A DNA stretch of 63,171 nucleotides. Source: Bacteroidales bacterium. Its GTDB lineage: Bacteria; Bacteroidota; Bacteroidia; Bacteroidales; UBA10428. Under the pieces are notes generated by a model. The model did no database searches and was not told the origin of the DNA. It saw only the letters and a program-made list of their open reading frames with translations. Location: the NCBI GenBank assembly GCA_016938235.1, contig JAFGVA010000128.1:1-63171 (forward strand), in the 5' to 3' direction. Shown piece after piece: positions 1 to 8,419 of this stretch (positions within the stretch are counted from its first letter, which is position 1; every line of letters starts with the position of its first letter). The position numbers and the translations under genes were made by a program.

Positions 1-2034
1 CTTGACAGTACGATAAAACTTTATCATGAAGATAATTTTGCAAAAGTACCGGAATTAACCATGGTATGGCCTACTGTAAACGATTTCGCCGATGATTACT
101 ACCCCTTAAGTTTCCTTTCACAATTATTGTCGAGAGGTAAAAAGGCTCCGATGTATAAAGTAATGGTAAAAGAAAAACAACTCACTTCTAATACCCGGGC
201 GTATAACATGGCTCTGGAGCTTGCAGGAACTTTCAATATTGAGTTGAGGGCAAATCAGGGACACAGCTTGCAAGAACTCGAAGATGGCGTTTTTGAATCA
301 TTTGCCCGGTTCGAAAAGGATGGCATTACTGAAACAGATCTTGAACGCATAAAAGCCGGACTGGAAACCGATTTCTATGAAGAAATGAGCAGTGCCCTTT
401 ACAAATCATTTAACCTTGCTATGTTTAATGCAATGATGGATGACCCGGCATACGGCGAGAAACACATCGAGAAAATCCGAGCTGTAACCATCAACGACAT
501 TGAGCGTGTATATAACAAATACATTAAAGATAAACCATACCTGTCAACAAGTTTTGTTCCAAAGGGACAACCCGAACTTGTTGCTGAGGGTTCGTTAAAA
601 GCTGATGTTGTTGAAGAAAGTATTGCAGATGCTACTGAAATTGCTGCTGTTGAGGACAAAGAAAATGAAATTGAAAAAACTCCCTCGGCATTCGACAGAA
701 GCATCGAACCAGAACTCGGTTCCGAGCCCACATTAAACATACCGGATGTGTGGACATCTAATCTTGAAAATGGCCTTGAAATTTATGGTATTGAACAATG
801 GGAATTACCCCTGGTTAAATTTAGTCTAAATATAGAAGGGGGTATATATGCCGATGAGCTTGATAAGATTGGCGTTGCCGACCTCGTTTCTGAAATGATG
901 CTGGAAGGTACTGCAAACAAAACTCCTGAAGAACTTGAAGAAGAAATAGAACTTCTGGGAGCAAGCATCAGGGTTAGTTCAGGTATGGAATCCATTTCGA
1001 TTTATGGTTCAACACTTGCAAGAAACTATGACAAAACTATTGCTTTGGTGAAAGAAATTCTGCTGGAGCCCCGATGGGATTCTGCTCAATTCGATTTGAA
1101 AAAAACAAAAGCAATAAATGAAATTAAACAACGAGAAGCAAATCCAAACTATATTGCTTATGTTGAGTTTAATAAGCTTGTATATGGCGATGATAATATT
1201 TTTGGCCATAATCCATATGGCGAAGCAGAAGTCGTTGCTACCATAACTCTTGATGATCTTAAAACATATTACGATAAGTTTTTTGTTCCGAACGTTGCAG
1301 CATTTCATGTAGCTGGAGCAATTGACAAAGCCCACGTTGAAAAGTCTCTGGCCGATTTAAAAGAGTCATGGCTTGAGAAAGAAGTTGTTTTTCCTGAATA
1401 CGATATGCCGGAACCAGCTAAAGAAGCAAAAATTTATTTTTACGATATACCTGGTGCCAAGCAATCTGTTATTAATATTGGCAATATTAGTATTCCCAGA
1501 ACCGACAAGGATTATTCTGCCGTAGAAACTATGAATTATAAACTTGGAGGTTCTTTCAGCGGAATATTAAACCTGATACTAAGGGAAGAAAAAGGCTTTA
1601 CTTATGGAGCCCGCTCTTATTTCAACGGACGAAAAAACACCGGAACCTATACAGCTCAATCGAGTGTGAGATCAAATGCCACACTTGAATCAGTACAAAT
1701 TTTCAAAGATGAAATGAGTAAGTACGGCGAAGGAATTTCTGAAGAAGATTTACAATTTACTAAAAACGCGCTGATTCGCTCTAATGCCCGCAGATTTGAA
1801 ACACTTGATGCCCTGGTAAATATGCTTGAAACCATGAGCGAGTATGACCTGTCAGCCGATTATGTTAAACAGGAAGAAGATATAATTAGAAACATGGACC
1901 TTGAAAAACACAAGGAACTGGCTCAGAAATACATCAAACCTTCACAAATGATTTACCTGGTTGTTGGTGACGCCGAAACACAACTCAAGCCGCTTAAAAA
2001 ACTTGGACTAGGCGATCCTGTTCTTCTGAATTAA
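1..2034 (+). CDS. M16 family zinc-peptidase-like protein, C-terminal part (5' truncated)
   Basis: The reading frame is open from base 1 to the stop at 2032-2034, so the gene begins outside the window and only the last 677 residues are seen. The visible part holds the end of a first M16 unit, an acidic linker around residues 205-245, and a second M16 unit starting near 'NLENGLEIYGIEQ'. The second unit has no HxxEH zinc motif, as is usual for the inactive half of two-domain M16 proteins; the catalytic half would lie upstream. Late motifs such as 'GGSFSGILNLILREEKGFTYGARS' region (around residues 515-540) are typical of the family. In Bacteroidota such proteins are normally periplasmic or outer-membrane-associated peptidases. 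A signal peptide cannot be judged because the N-terminus is missing. Confidence 0.9.
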   Translation, partial: LDSTIKLYHEDNFAKVPELTMVWPTVNDFADDYYPLSFLSQLLSRGKKAPMYKVMVKEKQLTSNTRAYNMALELAGTFNIELRANQGHSLQELEDGVFESFARFEKDGITETDLERIKAGLETDFYEEMSSALYKSFNLAMFNAMMDDPAYGEKHIEKIRAVTINDIERVYNKYIKDKPYLSTSFVPKGQPELVAEGSLKADVVEESIADATEIAAVEDKENEIEKTPSAFDRSIEPELGSEPTLNIPDVWTSNLENGLEIYGIEQWELPLVKFSLNIEGGIYADELDKIGVADLVSEMMLEGTANKTPEELEEEIELLGASIRVSSGMESISIYGSTLARNYDKTIALVKEILLEPRWDSAQFDLKKTKAINEIKQREANPNYIAYVEFNKLVYGDDNIFGHNPYGEAEVVATITLDDLKTYYDKFFVPNVAAFHVAGAIDKAHVEKSLADLKESWLEKEVVFPEYDMPEPAKEAKIYFYDIPGAKQSVINIGNISIPRTDKDYSAVETMNYKLGGSFSGILNLILREEKGFTYGARSYFNGRKNTGTYTAQSSVRSNATLESVQIFKDEMSKYGEGISEEDLQFTKNALIRSNARRFETLDALVNMLETMSEYDLSADYVKQEEDIIRNMDLEKHKELAQKYIKPSQMIYLVVGDAETQLKPLKKLGLGDPVLLN

Positions 2035-2052
2035 GAAAAACAAACTATTAAT

Positions 2053-2194
2053 AAAAGAGGGTGTCTAAAAATCCTTAACCAACGTCATTCCCATGAAAAT
2101 GGGAATCTCCTAATTAACAGTTGTACACCTAAGTAGGAGATCCCCAATCAAGTTGAGGATTACGAAAAATGGGCTTTTCAGACACCCTCTTTTT
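2053..2194. repeat. Palindromic intergenic repeat element (REP/MITE-like), copy A
   Basis: About 142 bp bounded by an inverted repeat: AAAAGAGGGTGTCT at 2053 on and AGACACCCTCTTTT ending at 2194. Inside is a second layer: CGTCATTCCC at 2083 with a short hairpin ATTCCCAT/ATGGGAAT, and the pair AGGAGAT/ATCTCCT further in. The outer arms can form a long hairpin ending in a T run, so it may double as a terminator for the M16 gene. Related CGTCATTCC elements occur at 44911 and 47030. No transposase is encoded. Confidence 0.75.
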
Positions 2195-2208
2195 GTTTTA
2201 AACTAAAA

Positions 2209-2727
2209 ATGACTCAACTTAAAATTAAATGTGCAAATCCTAAAGACGCCTCTATCCTGACTCAAATAGCATTCGCAGCAAAAAAAATCTGGAACTACCC
2301 ACAAGAATACTATGAAATATGGAAGGACGAACTTGCAATAACAGAAAAATACATTGCCGATAATACGGTATTCAAAGCAATTCTTCAAAACAAAGTTGTG
2401 GGTTTTTACTCCATTGTGCTAAATCCTGCTGATTTCTATTCTGGCGAGGTTTATGTGATGAAAGGCAATTGGCTCGAGCATATTTTCATACTACCTGAAT
2501 ACCATAAAAAGGGCATTGGAAGCATGCTGACAGATCATGCAAAAGAGCAATGCAGACAAAAGAAATTGGACAAGTTGTTCATATTTGTTGACCCATTTGC
2601 CAAGGGATTTTATGATAAAATAGGTGCAGAATTCTTATACAATTCAAAATCTTCGATACCCGGAAGGGAAATTCCTGTATATTCGCTTCCTTGCAATTAT
2701 TCATCTGCATGCTTTTTAAAGCCCTAA
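2209..2727 (+). CDS. GNAT family N-acetyltransferase
   Basis: A 172-residue protein with the GNAT fold signature: beta strand 'HIFILPEYHKKGIGSML' around residues 91-107 containing the acetyl-CoA pyrophosphate-binding loop (KKGIGS), followed by 'FVDPFAKGFYDKIGAEF' (127-142), the usual final strand/helix. It would transfer an acetyl group from acetyl-CoA to an amine; the substrate cannot be predicted. The ATG lies just after the repeat element at 2053-2194, with no obvious Shine-Dalgarno, and the gene appears monocistronic. Length is normal for the family. Confidence 0.88.
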   Translation: MTQLKIKCANPKDASILTQIAFAAKKIWNYPQEYYEIWKDELAITEKYIADNTVFKAILQNKVVGFYSIVLNPADFYSGEVYVMKGNWLEHIFILPEYHKKGIGSMLTDHAKEQCRQKKLDKLFIFVDPFAKGFYDKIGAEFLYNSKSSIPGREIPVYSLPCNYSSACFLKP

Positions 2728-2761
2728 TAAAAATTTGAAAAAGAAATTTAGAAGAATGTTG

Positions 2762-2836
2762 TGGGCATTACTGGATTCGAACCAGTGACCCCCGCCCTGT
2801 CAAGGCGGTGCTCTAAACCAACTGAGCTAAATGCCC
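2762..2836 (-). tRNA. tRNA-Val (anticodon GAC)
   Basis: On the minus strand a full cloverleaf can be drawn: acceptor GGGCATT pairs with AATGCCC, D arm GCTC/GAGC, anticodon stem CCGCC/GGCGG closing the loop TTGACAG, and T arm ACTGG-TTCGAAT-CCAGT. The anticodon GAC reads valine codons GUC/GUU. The 3' CCA is not encoded; the bases after the discriminator read CAA. Confidence 0.93.
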
Positions 2837-2874
2837 TTCTATGAATAATTGTCGACAGAATACCATCAATATCA

Positions 2875-2932
2875 ACCCTATCAGGGCAGTGCTCTAAACC
2901 ATCCCGATATCTATCGGGAGAGCTAAATGCCC
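2875..2932 (-). pseudogene. Broken 5'-half copy of the tRNA-Val with a palindrome in the D loop
   Basis: Directly upstream of the real tRNA-Val (minus-strand sense) lies a partial duplicate. It repeats the acceptor 5' strand and D-stem (GGGCATTTAGCTC) and then TGGTTTAGAGCACTGCC, but the three bases AGT of the D loop are replaced by the 18-nt hairpin TCCCGATAGATATCGGGA (2902-2919). After the anticodon region (CTGATAG instead of TTGACAG) similarity ends and the T arm and 3' acceptor are absent, so it cannot be a working tRNA. Confidence 0.75.
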
Positions 2933-3005
2933 TTTAATAGTCACAAATATAATGAAATCCGTTTTCAGAATAATATATCCGACAAAAAGTGAATGAAGAA
3001 ATCGA

Positions 3006-3902
3006 TCAGGGGATTTCAAATTTTATGGGTATTTCAACACTAACATCAATGGTATCGGTATCTCTTACTGCAGGAGTCCACAGCGGAGAGTTGGCAATAA
3101 CTCTTAAAACCTCCGTGTTAAAATAATGTTTGTCATGTTTAGTTATTAGAGCACCTTTTACATTGCCCGTTTTATCTACAGTGAATTTTACCTGCACCTG
3201 TCCTTCCTCGAGCTTAGTCAATGCTTCTTTCGGATACTGAAGTTTCTCAATAACCCAGCTCACAAAATTGGAAATATCTCCCCCAAGAAAAGAGGGTGGA
3301 GTAAAATAATTGAAATAGCTTGTATCTGAACCATTTTCTGTAAAGCATTCCCCACTAAGAAAAACATCTTCTTTATAAGTTTCTTTTCTTATGGGCTGAC
3401 CATTATCATAATAGGTAATAAACTTTCCATCTTTTAAGCCTGATTTATAATCTACTTTCTTTATTAAAATACCCGATTCATTCCAGGTTTTTGTTGTTCC
3501 CTCCAAGGCATTGCTTTTATACTGGCTAAGTTGTTGTAGTTGTCCATTATTATACCAAACTTTATATTTCCCCTCTAAGCTGTTGTTGTTGTAATAACAT
3601 TGTTTTTTAATATCCCCATTGTTAAAATACCAGGTAAATAAACCATGCTTTCTGTCAGGGTTCAATGATTTGAAACTTCCAGTCATTCTTAAATTGTGAT
3701 TCGAGGAATATTCCGAAACCAATAATAGAAATTTACCTGTTGTGTCATTCGAAATTACCCGGTAATAATCTGACCCCATTAAGTTTTTACAAATCATTCC
3801 ATCGTTACTGAAATAAAGTGTATCGGAAAACCCTTGTGCAGGTAAAATGGCAATAAAGCTCAGCCCAATAAAAAAACTCAATATGCTCTTTTTCAGATTC
3901 AT
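3006..3902 (-). CDS. Secreted MORN-like repeat protein with C-terminal TonB domain
   Basis: 298 residues. An N-terminal signal peptide (SILSFFIGLSFIAILPAQG) targets the periplasm. Residues about 75-185 hold five or so repeats of the 'GxxxxWYxNGxLxxxxxYxxxxLEG' type, the MORN_2-like repeat common in Bacteroidota. Residues about 208-298 fit the TonB C-terminal domain: 'FLGGDISNFVSWVIEKLQYP', then 'GQVQVKFTVDKTGNV' and a final 'SVEIPIKFEIP'. Such free TonB-C proteins are usually periplasmic and of unknown exact role; there is no membrane anchor like that of true TonB. The gene ends the pair with the M48 lipoprotein gene, which stops 2 bases before this start, so the two are almost certainly cotranscribed. 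Confidence 0.85.
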   Translation of the reverse strand: MNLKKSILSFFIGLSFIAILPAQGFSDTLYFSNDGMICKNLMGSDYYRVISNDTTGKFLLLVSEYSSNHNLRMTGSFKSLNPDRKHGLFTWYFNNGDIKKQCYYNNNSLEGKYKVWYNNGQLQQLSQYKSNALEGTTKTWNESGILIKKVDYKSGLKDGKFITYYDNGQPIRKETYKEDVFLSGECFTENGSDTSYFNYFTPPSFLGGDISNFVSWVIEKLQYPKEALTKLEEGQVQVKFTVDKTGNVKGALITKHDKHYFNTEVLRVIANSPLWTPAVRDTDTIDVSVEIPIKFEIP

Positions 3903-3904
3903 TA

Positions 3905-4717
3905 TTAAGGAAGCATTGTTTTAAAATTATTGTAATCTGCTTCGAAGTAATCACCGTCAGGACTTCCTAATCCCTCCCAGACCTCTTCGATATTAGCCAA
4001 TCTGTTATCATCGGATGGATGAGAAGAAAGCACCTCCCAACTTTCGTTTGTTTTTCCATCGGCATTTAATTGTTCAAAAAAACCGGCAATCCCTTTTGGG
4101 TGATAACTAGTACCACTCAGGTATTTAACCGAGAATTCGTCGGCCTGATACTCATCTCCTCTTGAAAATTGTAAGGCCGCTAAACCTGCAGCTATATCAC
4201 CAACAATTGTTTCGAGCTGCGACTTCTCTGTACCAAACAAAATTGATGCAGCAAAATTCATACCATATGCTGCCTGCATCTGCTTGGCTGAGTGTCTTAA
4301 TTCAACATGTGCCATTTCGTGTGCAAGCACTCCTGCAAGATTGGCGCCATTATCAAGATATTTCATTAATCCGGTGTAGAAATAAAGTTTGCCACCGGGT
4401 GCAGCAAAGGCATTCATTACATCCTCATTAATTATTGTAACTTTCCATTCCCACTTATCATTAAAAGATTGATAACTGTTGGTTAAAATGCTGTTCATCA
4501 TTCCTTCAAGGTAATCATAGGCACTACTATAAATACCGGTATCGGGCAAAATCGGATAATCTTCAGGATTCGCCTTAATTGTACTGTCAAGTTGCTCTCC
4601 TAAAAGTATTTCCTGAGACCTGGGCATAATAACAAAACCTGTGTTTTTGTCTCCACAGGAAATAAAAAGGCTTATAAAAATTATTGATATGAGAATCGGG
4701 TTAAAAATACGCTTCAT
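3905..4717 (-). CDS. M48 family metallopeptidase lipoprotein (LoiP/BepA-like)
   Basis: 270 residues with a lipoprotein signal ending in 'LFISC' (Cys21). The zinc-peptidase motif HEMAH is at residues 133-137, followed by 'EYQAD' (Glu189 as likely third ligand), the pattern of M48 peptidases such as BepA and LoiP that degrade misfolded outer-membrane proteins in the periplasm. No TPR region follows, so it resembles LoiP/YcaL more than BepA. The position of the sequence 'AAPGGKLYFYTGL' before the active site is also typical. It is the first gene of a two-gene unit with the TonB-C/MORN-like protein, suggesting a joint envelope role; that link is inference. Confidence 0.9.
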   Translation of the reverse strand: MKRIFNPILISIIFISLFISCGDKNTGFVIMPRSQEILLGEQLDSTIKANPEDYPILPDTGIYSSAYDYLEGMMNSILTNSYQSFNDKWEWKVTIINEDVMNAFAAPGGKLYFYTGLMKYLDNGANLAGVLAHEMAHVELRHSAKQMQAAYGMNFAASILFGTEKSQLETIVGDIAAGLAALQFSRGDEYQADEFSVKYLSGTSYHPKGIAGFFEQLNADGKTNESWEVLSSHPSDDNRLANIEEVWEGLGSPDGDYFEADYNNFKTMLP

Positions 4718-4881
4718 AATAAGGTAATTTATAAGTTTATTTATAATGTAAACTTACGGAATTTATTGTTTTTTGTTGCTAAAAACTTAACTTAGAAGTC
4801 GATGTTGTTAAGTAACATTATGTTTACCGATTGATAAACGTTTTTTGCCGAATAATTGTTTTAAAACCTTAATAATCATTT

Positions 4882-4889
4882 TATTTTTG
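4882..4889 (+). promoter_or_regulatory. Putative -7 promoter box (TATTTTTG)
   Basis: Matches the Bacteroidota sigma-ABfr -7 consensus TAnnTTTG, 23 bases before the ATG at 4912. A -33 TTG lies in the AT-rich sequence about 25 bases upstream. No transcript data are available. Confidence 0.45.
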
Positions 4890-4911
4890 ATTTGTATTAA
4901 TTTAATTAGTC

Positions 4912-5628
4912 ATGGAACAACAAGAAAATAAAAAAAGGATTTTAATCGGGGTGGTGATTATTGTTGTAGGTGCATTATTACTAATGCGTAACTTTGGAGT
5001 TTACGACGATTATATTTCAAAATACATTTTCCACTGGGAAATGATTCTAATAAGCATTGGTTTAATAAGTATTGTATCACACGAGGGCCGTGGCCCTGGA
5101 TACCTTATGCTTTTATTAGGAGGGATATTCTATACACGCAATGTTTTAGATCTTACCTTTTTCGAAGGCATTAATTTCTGGCAATTATTCCTGGCTTTCA
5201 TGTTTATTTTTGCCGGAATATTCGTGATTTTCAAACGAAAATCAACCTATGAGTGTAAAAATCCACACCGATCAACAACCGACATGGATACCATGGACGA
5301 GGTAGCTGTTTTCGGTGGAGGCGACAGAACAATTGTAAGCGATAGCTTCAAAGGCGGAAAACTTTTAGCAGTTTTTGGTGGATCGAACTTTAACCTGATG
5401 CGCTCGAAGCTTGCTCCCGGAAAAAATTACATTGATGTACTGGTAGTTTTTGGTGGATTTAAGCTTGTTGTTCCCGAAGAATGGAATGTAAAGATAAATG
5501 CTATATCAATTTTTGGTGGTCTTACCGACAAACACAGGGTATCAAGACCCAAACCAACAGAGAACGAATCTGAATTAATCATTAAAGGATTTGTAATTTT
5601 CGGAGGTGGTGAATTAAAAAGCTACTAA
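4912..5628 (+). CDS. LiaF-like membrane protein (LiaI-LiaF-like TM region plus adhesin-like beta domain)
   Basis: 238 residues. Residues 8-105 contain four short membrane segments of the LiaI-LiaF-like type, and residues about 125-238 form the repetitive beta domain marked by four 'VFGG/IFGG' turns spaced 20-30 residues. LiaF homologues in Firmicutes inhibit an envelope-stress histidine kinase. Here the gene lies 6 bases upstream of a LytS-type kinase gene and its LytTR regulator, so an analogous role as a membrane partner of that kinase is a reasonable inference, not shown by the sequence. Many Bacteroidota have this gene order. Confidence 0.82.
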   Translation: MEQQENKKRILIGVVIIVVGALLLMRNFGVYDDYISKYIFHWEMILISIGLISIVSHEGRGPGYLMLLLGGIFYTRNVLDLTFFEGINFWQLFLAFMFIFAGIFVIFKRKSTYECKNPHRSTTDMDTMDEVAVFGGGDRTIVSDSFKGGKLLAVFGGSNFNLMRSKLAPGKNYIDVLVVFGGFKLVVPEEWNVKINAISIFGGLTDKHRVSRPKPTENESELIIKGFVIFGGGELKSY

Positions 5629-5634
5629 AACCGC

Positions 5635-6687
5635 ATGCTAAATCCAATTCTTAAAAACCGCAAGTATTCAATCGGATATATCGTTTCCTGGAACACTGTA
5701 ATGATTTTCCAGGTGTTTATGATGGTGTATTATTATTCAAATTCTTTTACTATTGCCTTAAGTGAAAGCCTGGTTTTTAATCTGCTTTTTGCCATAATTG
5801 GAATTGGGATCTGGTACCCTGTATACTATACCGATCTTGAAAAAAACAGGATAATAAATTTCCTTACAAACCACCTGGCATCAAGTTCTCTGGCAGTTGG
5901 TCTTTGGTTATGGTTAGGGTATCTTATACTTACTTCATTTTTTAGCGATGATGTTGAATACATTAAACAATTAAGCAATACTATTCCCTCTAGGGTTGGT
6001 TTTGGCTTCTTGTACTATGTATTACTCATACTCATTTACTATCTCTTTATTTATTATGAAAATTTCAAAGAAAAACTTGTACGGGAATCGGAACTGAAAA
6101 CACTTGTAAAAGAGTCTGAATTGAGTTCTTTAAAATCGCAGATAAATCCTCACTTTTTGTTTAACAGCCTAAACTCTATAAGTTCTTTAACCATGATTAG
6201 TCCCGAGAGAGCTCAGGATATGGTTATTAATTTATCTGAATTTCTGAGGTATTCGCTTTCCAATAAAAAAGAGTTTTTAACAAGTTTTGAAGAAGAACTG
6301 AAAAACATTGAGCGATACCTGAAAATTGAAAAAATAAGATTTGGAAAAAGGCTTCAAGTTGAGCAGAATATTGAAGAAAATACCAAAACCATGCTTTTGC
6401 CAGGCTTAATTTTACAACCCATTGTCGAAAATGCCATAAAATATGGTGTATACGAAAGTATTGACCAATCAGACATAAATATTGAAAGCCGCCAAAATAA
6501 CGAATTGCTCGAAGTTGTTGTTTGTAACGATTATGATTCTGATTTTTTGGAAAAAAAAGGTGCCGGTATCGGTTTAAAAAATGTGATGAGCAGGCTTAAA
6601 ATTCAATATGGAAGAGACGACTTAGTGAAAATTTCAAAAACAGAAAACACATTTAAAATTACTTTACGCTTTCCACAAGAAATATAA
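5635..6687 (+). CDS. LytS/YehU-type sensor histidine kinase
   Basis: 350 residues: four or so membrane helices in residues 12-140, a short helical linker, then the His_kinase domain (PF06580 type) with 'QINPHFLFNSLNS' placing the phospho-accepting histidine at about residue 173. The ATPase part follows: 'QPIVENAIKYG' (N box, about 263-273) and 'GAGIGLKNVMSRL' (G box, about 305-317). It would phosphorylate the LytTR regulator encoded 18 bases downstream. There is no recognisable extracellular sensor domain, so the signal may be read within the membrane or through the LiaF-like protein encoded just upstream. Confidence 0.93.
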   Translation: MLNPILKNRKYSIGYIVSWNTVMIFQVFMMVYYYSNSFTIALSESLVFNLLFAIIGIGIWYPVYYTDLEKNRIINFLTNHLASSSLAVGLWLWLGYLILTSFFSDDVEYIKQLSNTIPSRVGFGFLYYVLLILIYYLFIYYENFKEKLVRESELKTLVKESELSSLKSQINPHFLFNSLNSISSLTMISPERAQDMVINLSEFLRYSLSNKKEFLTSFEEELKNIERYLKIEKIRFGKRLQVEQNIEENTKTMLLPGLILQPIVENAIKYGVYESIDQSDINIESRQNNELLEVVVCNDYDSDFLEKKGAGIGLKNVMSRLKIQYGRDDLVKISKTENTFKITLRFPQEI

Positions 6688-6705
6688 ACATCAAACCTAA
6701 GAATT

Positions 6706-7461
6706 ATGGAAAAGTTAAAAGCTGTAATAATAGAAGACGAAGAATTAGGAAGAGAATTAGTAAAAAATTACCTGAAAGAGGTTGATGAGGTTGAAATTGC
6801 TGCTGAATGCGAAAATGGATTTGAAGGAGCAAAAGCAATTAATGAACATAATCCTCACCTGATTTTTCTTGATATACAAATGCCAAAACTTAATGGTTTT
6901 GAAATGCTTGAATTAATTGACGATACAGAACGTCCCGAGATTATATTTACTACAGCATACAATCAATATGCAATTCAGGCTTTTGAACTTAATGCCATTG
7001 ACTATTTGTTAAAACCCTTTTCTAAAGAACGTTTTTTTGAAGCCGTTAATAAAGCTATAAAACGCGTTCACAGTAATACAAAACCTGCCGAACGTTCTAT
7101 TTCAAAATTATCGCAACATCCTCTCACTGATACGCTTGAAAGAATTGTTGTAAAATCAAACAGTAAAATAAGTGTTATTCCGGTGAGCAAGATTCGTTAC
7201 ATCGAAGCACAAGACGACTATGTAATGATTTATTCTACCGAAGGTAAGCACCTGAAACAGGCTACAATGAAATATTTTGAATCGAACCTCAGTCCAAATG
7301 AGTTTCTGAGAGTTCACCGTTCATATATCATTCGCATCGATCAGGTAAACCAACTCGAACCATACGGTAAAGACAGCTATGTTGCTAAATTAAAGAATGG
7401 CGAACCCATTAAAATAAGTAAAAGTGGACTGAAAGCACTAAAAGAAAAATTGAATTTTTAA
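6706..7461 (+). CDS. LytTR family response regulator
   Basis: 251 residues with a receiver domain (residues 1-120; acidic pair Glu10/Asp11, phospho-acceptor Asp56 in 'HLIFLDIQMP', Lys near 'LLKPF') and a LytTR DNA-binding domain (about 145-251; 'IVVKSNSKISVIPVSKIRYIEAQDDY', 'RVHRSYIIRI'). It is the partner of the kinase gene upstream. The last bases overlap by four the end of the convergent gene at 7458. Targets cannot be read from the window, although the LiaF-like gene at the head of the operon is a natural candidate. Confidence 0.94.
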   Translation: MEKLKAVIIEDEELGRELVKNYLKEVDEVEIAAECENGFEGAKAINEHNPHLIFLDIQMPKLNGFEMLELIDDTERPEIIFTTAYNQYAIQAFELNAIDYLLKPFSKERFFEAVNKAIKRVHSNTKPAERSISKLSQHPLTDTLERIVVKSNSKISVIPVSKIRYIEAQDDYVMIYSTEGKHLKQATMKYFESNLSPNEFLRVHRSYIIRIDQVNQLEPYGKDSYVAKLKNGEPIKISKSGLKALKEKLNF

Positions 7462-7787
7462 ATAATAAATAAACAGTCAATTGCATCTGTAAAAATATGC
7501 GTTACGAGTCCAATGCCTGTAATTCTGGTTTTACGGGGTATAAGTAAAACAGCATATACTAATATTGCAACCTCACTATGCAAAGGATGAAATCCTATAC
7601 TGCAACGCGATGAGTCAAAAACAGGGCTTGCCAGAAAATGGTCAAAATCTATAATCATCGTTGAAATCTGAAGAAAATAATATCGCCACATTTGCTTTTT
7701 ACTTTTCGATAGCTGATAAGCTATAGCTAAAGGAAATGCAAAATGCAATCCGTAGTGTATAAAAGGACGTATAAATTGGATTAACAT
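7458..7787 (-). CDS. DUF6122 family membrane protein
   Basis: A 109-residue protein with three hydrophobic segments and conserved histidines and aspartates ('IHYGLHFAFP', 'IIDFDHFLASP', 'FHPLHS', 'THIFTDAIDC'), the pattern of DUF6122, a small Bacteroidota family related in layout to YdjM-like membrane metal-dependent hydrolases. Function is unknown. The DxDH and HPLH motifs, on membrane faces, could bind metal, which is inference. It converges on the LytTR gene with a four-base overlap at the ends. Confidence 0.75.
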   Translation of the reverse strand: MLIQFIRPFIHYGLHFAFPLAIAYQLSKSKKQMWRYYFLQISTMIIDFDHFLASPVFDSSRCSIGFHPLHSEVAILVYAVLLIPRKTRITGIGLVTHIFTDAIDCLFII

Positions 7788-7819
7788 AATAACTATACCC
7801 CAGATTTCTGCTCAATTTA

Positions 7820-8419
7820 TTATTCAGCAGACAGTTCATCGGTTTCAATTAAATTATTCAATATAGCATAGACTGTTAAACCGGCAATTGTTTTAATTCC
7901 GAGCTTAGCAGTAATATTCTTCCGGTGCGTGATAACTGTATGCGGACTAATAAACAAGATATCGCTAATTTCTTTATTGGTTTTCCCTAAGGCCACAAGT
8001 TTTACTATTTCTTTTTCACGATCGCTAATTGTATCGTCAACATGGAAGGTATGTGAGTTTTCAATCCGAATAAAAAACCTGCGTAGTTTTTCAATTATAA
8101 TTTCTTCATTGTCATTGATATATAAAACATCAGAAACAAAACTTTTAACAGCATCATTAATCGGGTTGTTTTCAATCAACAGAATTTCTCCGTGTTTATT
8201 TTTAGATCGTATTTTCTCCAGGCTGAAACAAACCGGCTCAGGTATCGAATTCGACTCCAGAATAAGGTAAGCCGGACAGAATTTTCCATCGATACAATTC
8301 TTAAGCGACGAAATATACATTACATCAGCGTTATTAGCATACGTTTTAATTAAATGCCTAATTGCGGCTCTCAATAAACCCTGGCTGACAACTGCAACAA
8401 TTTCTGAATTAGTATTCAT
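7820..8419 (-). CDS. LuxR/NarL-type transcriptional regulator
   Basis: The preferred start is the ATG at 8419 (199 residues, 'MNTNSEIVAVV'); a longer frame to 8479 only adds residues that overlap the upstream gene. The N-terminal 120 residues look like a degenerate receiver domain without a clear phospho-acceptor aspartate. Residues about 135-190 form a LuxR-type helix-turn-helix ('SDREKEIVKLVALGKTNKEI', 'ISPHTVITHRKNI'). The start overlaps the stop of the hemerythrin gene by 11 bases, indicating translational coupling. Hemerythrin plus LuxR pairs are recurrent in Bacteroidota; a link to oxygen or nitric oxide stress is inferred from the partner. Confidence 0.88.
   Translation of the reverse strand: MNTNSEIVAVVSQGLLRAAIRHLIKTYANNADVMYISSLKNCIDGKFCPAYLILESNSIPEPVCFSLEKIRSKNKHGEILLIENNPINDAVKSFVSDVLYINDNEEIIIEKLRRFFIRIENSHTFHVDDTISDREKEIVKLVALGKTNKEISDILFISPHTVITHRKNITAKLGIKTIAGLTVYAILNNLIETDELSAE

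Noticed and set aside
1-2034. A frameshift in the M16 gene because no HxxEH is visible
   Set aside because: The frame is open from the first base; the zinc motif belongs to the N-terminal half outside the window.
2762-2836. tRNA read as tRNA-Asp (GTC on the plus strand)
   Set aside because: The plus strand shows 'CTGTCAAG', but the cloverleaf only folds on the minus strand, where the loop is TTGACAG and the anticodon GAC, valine.
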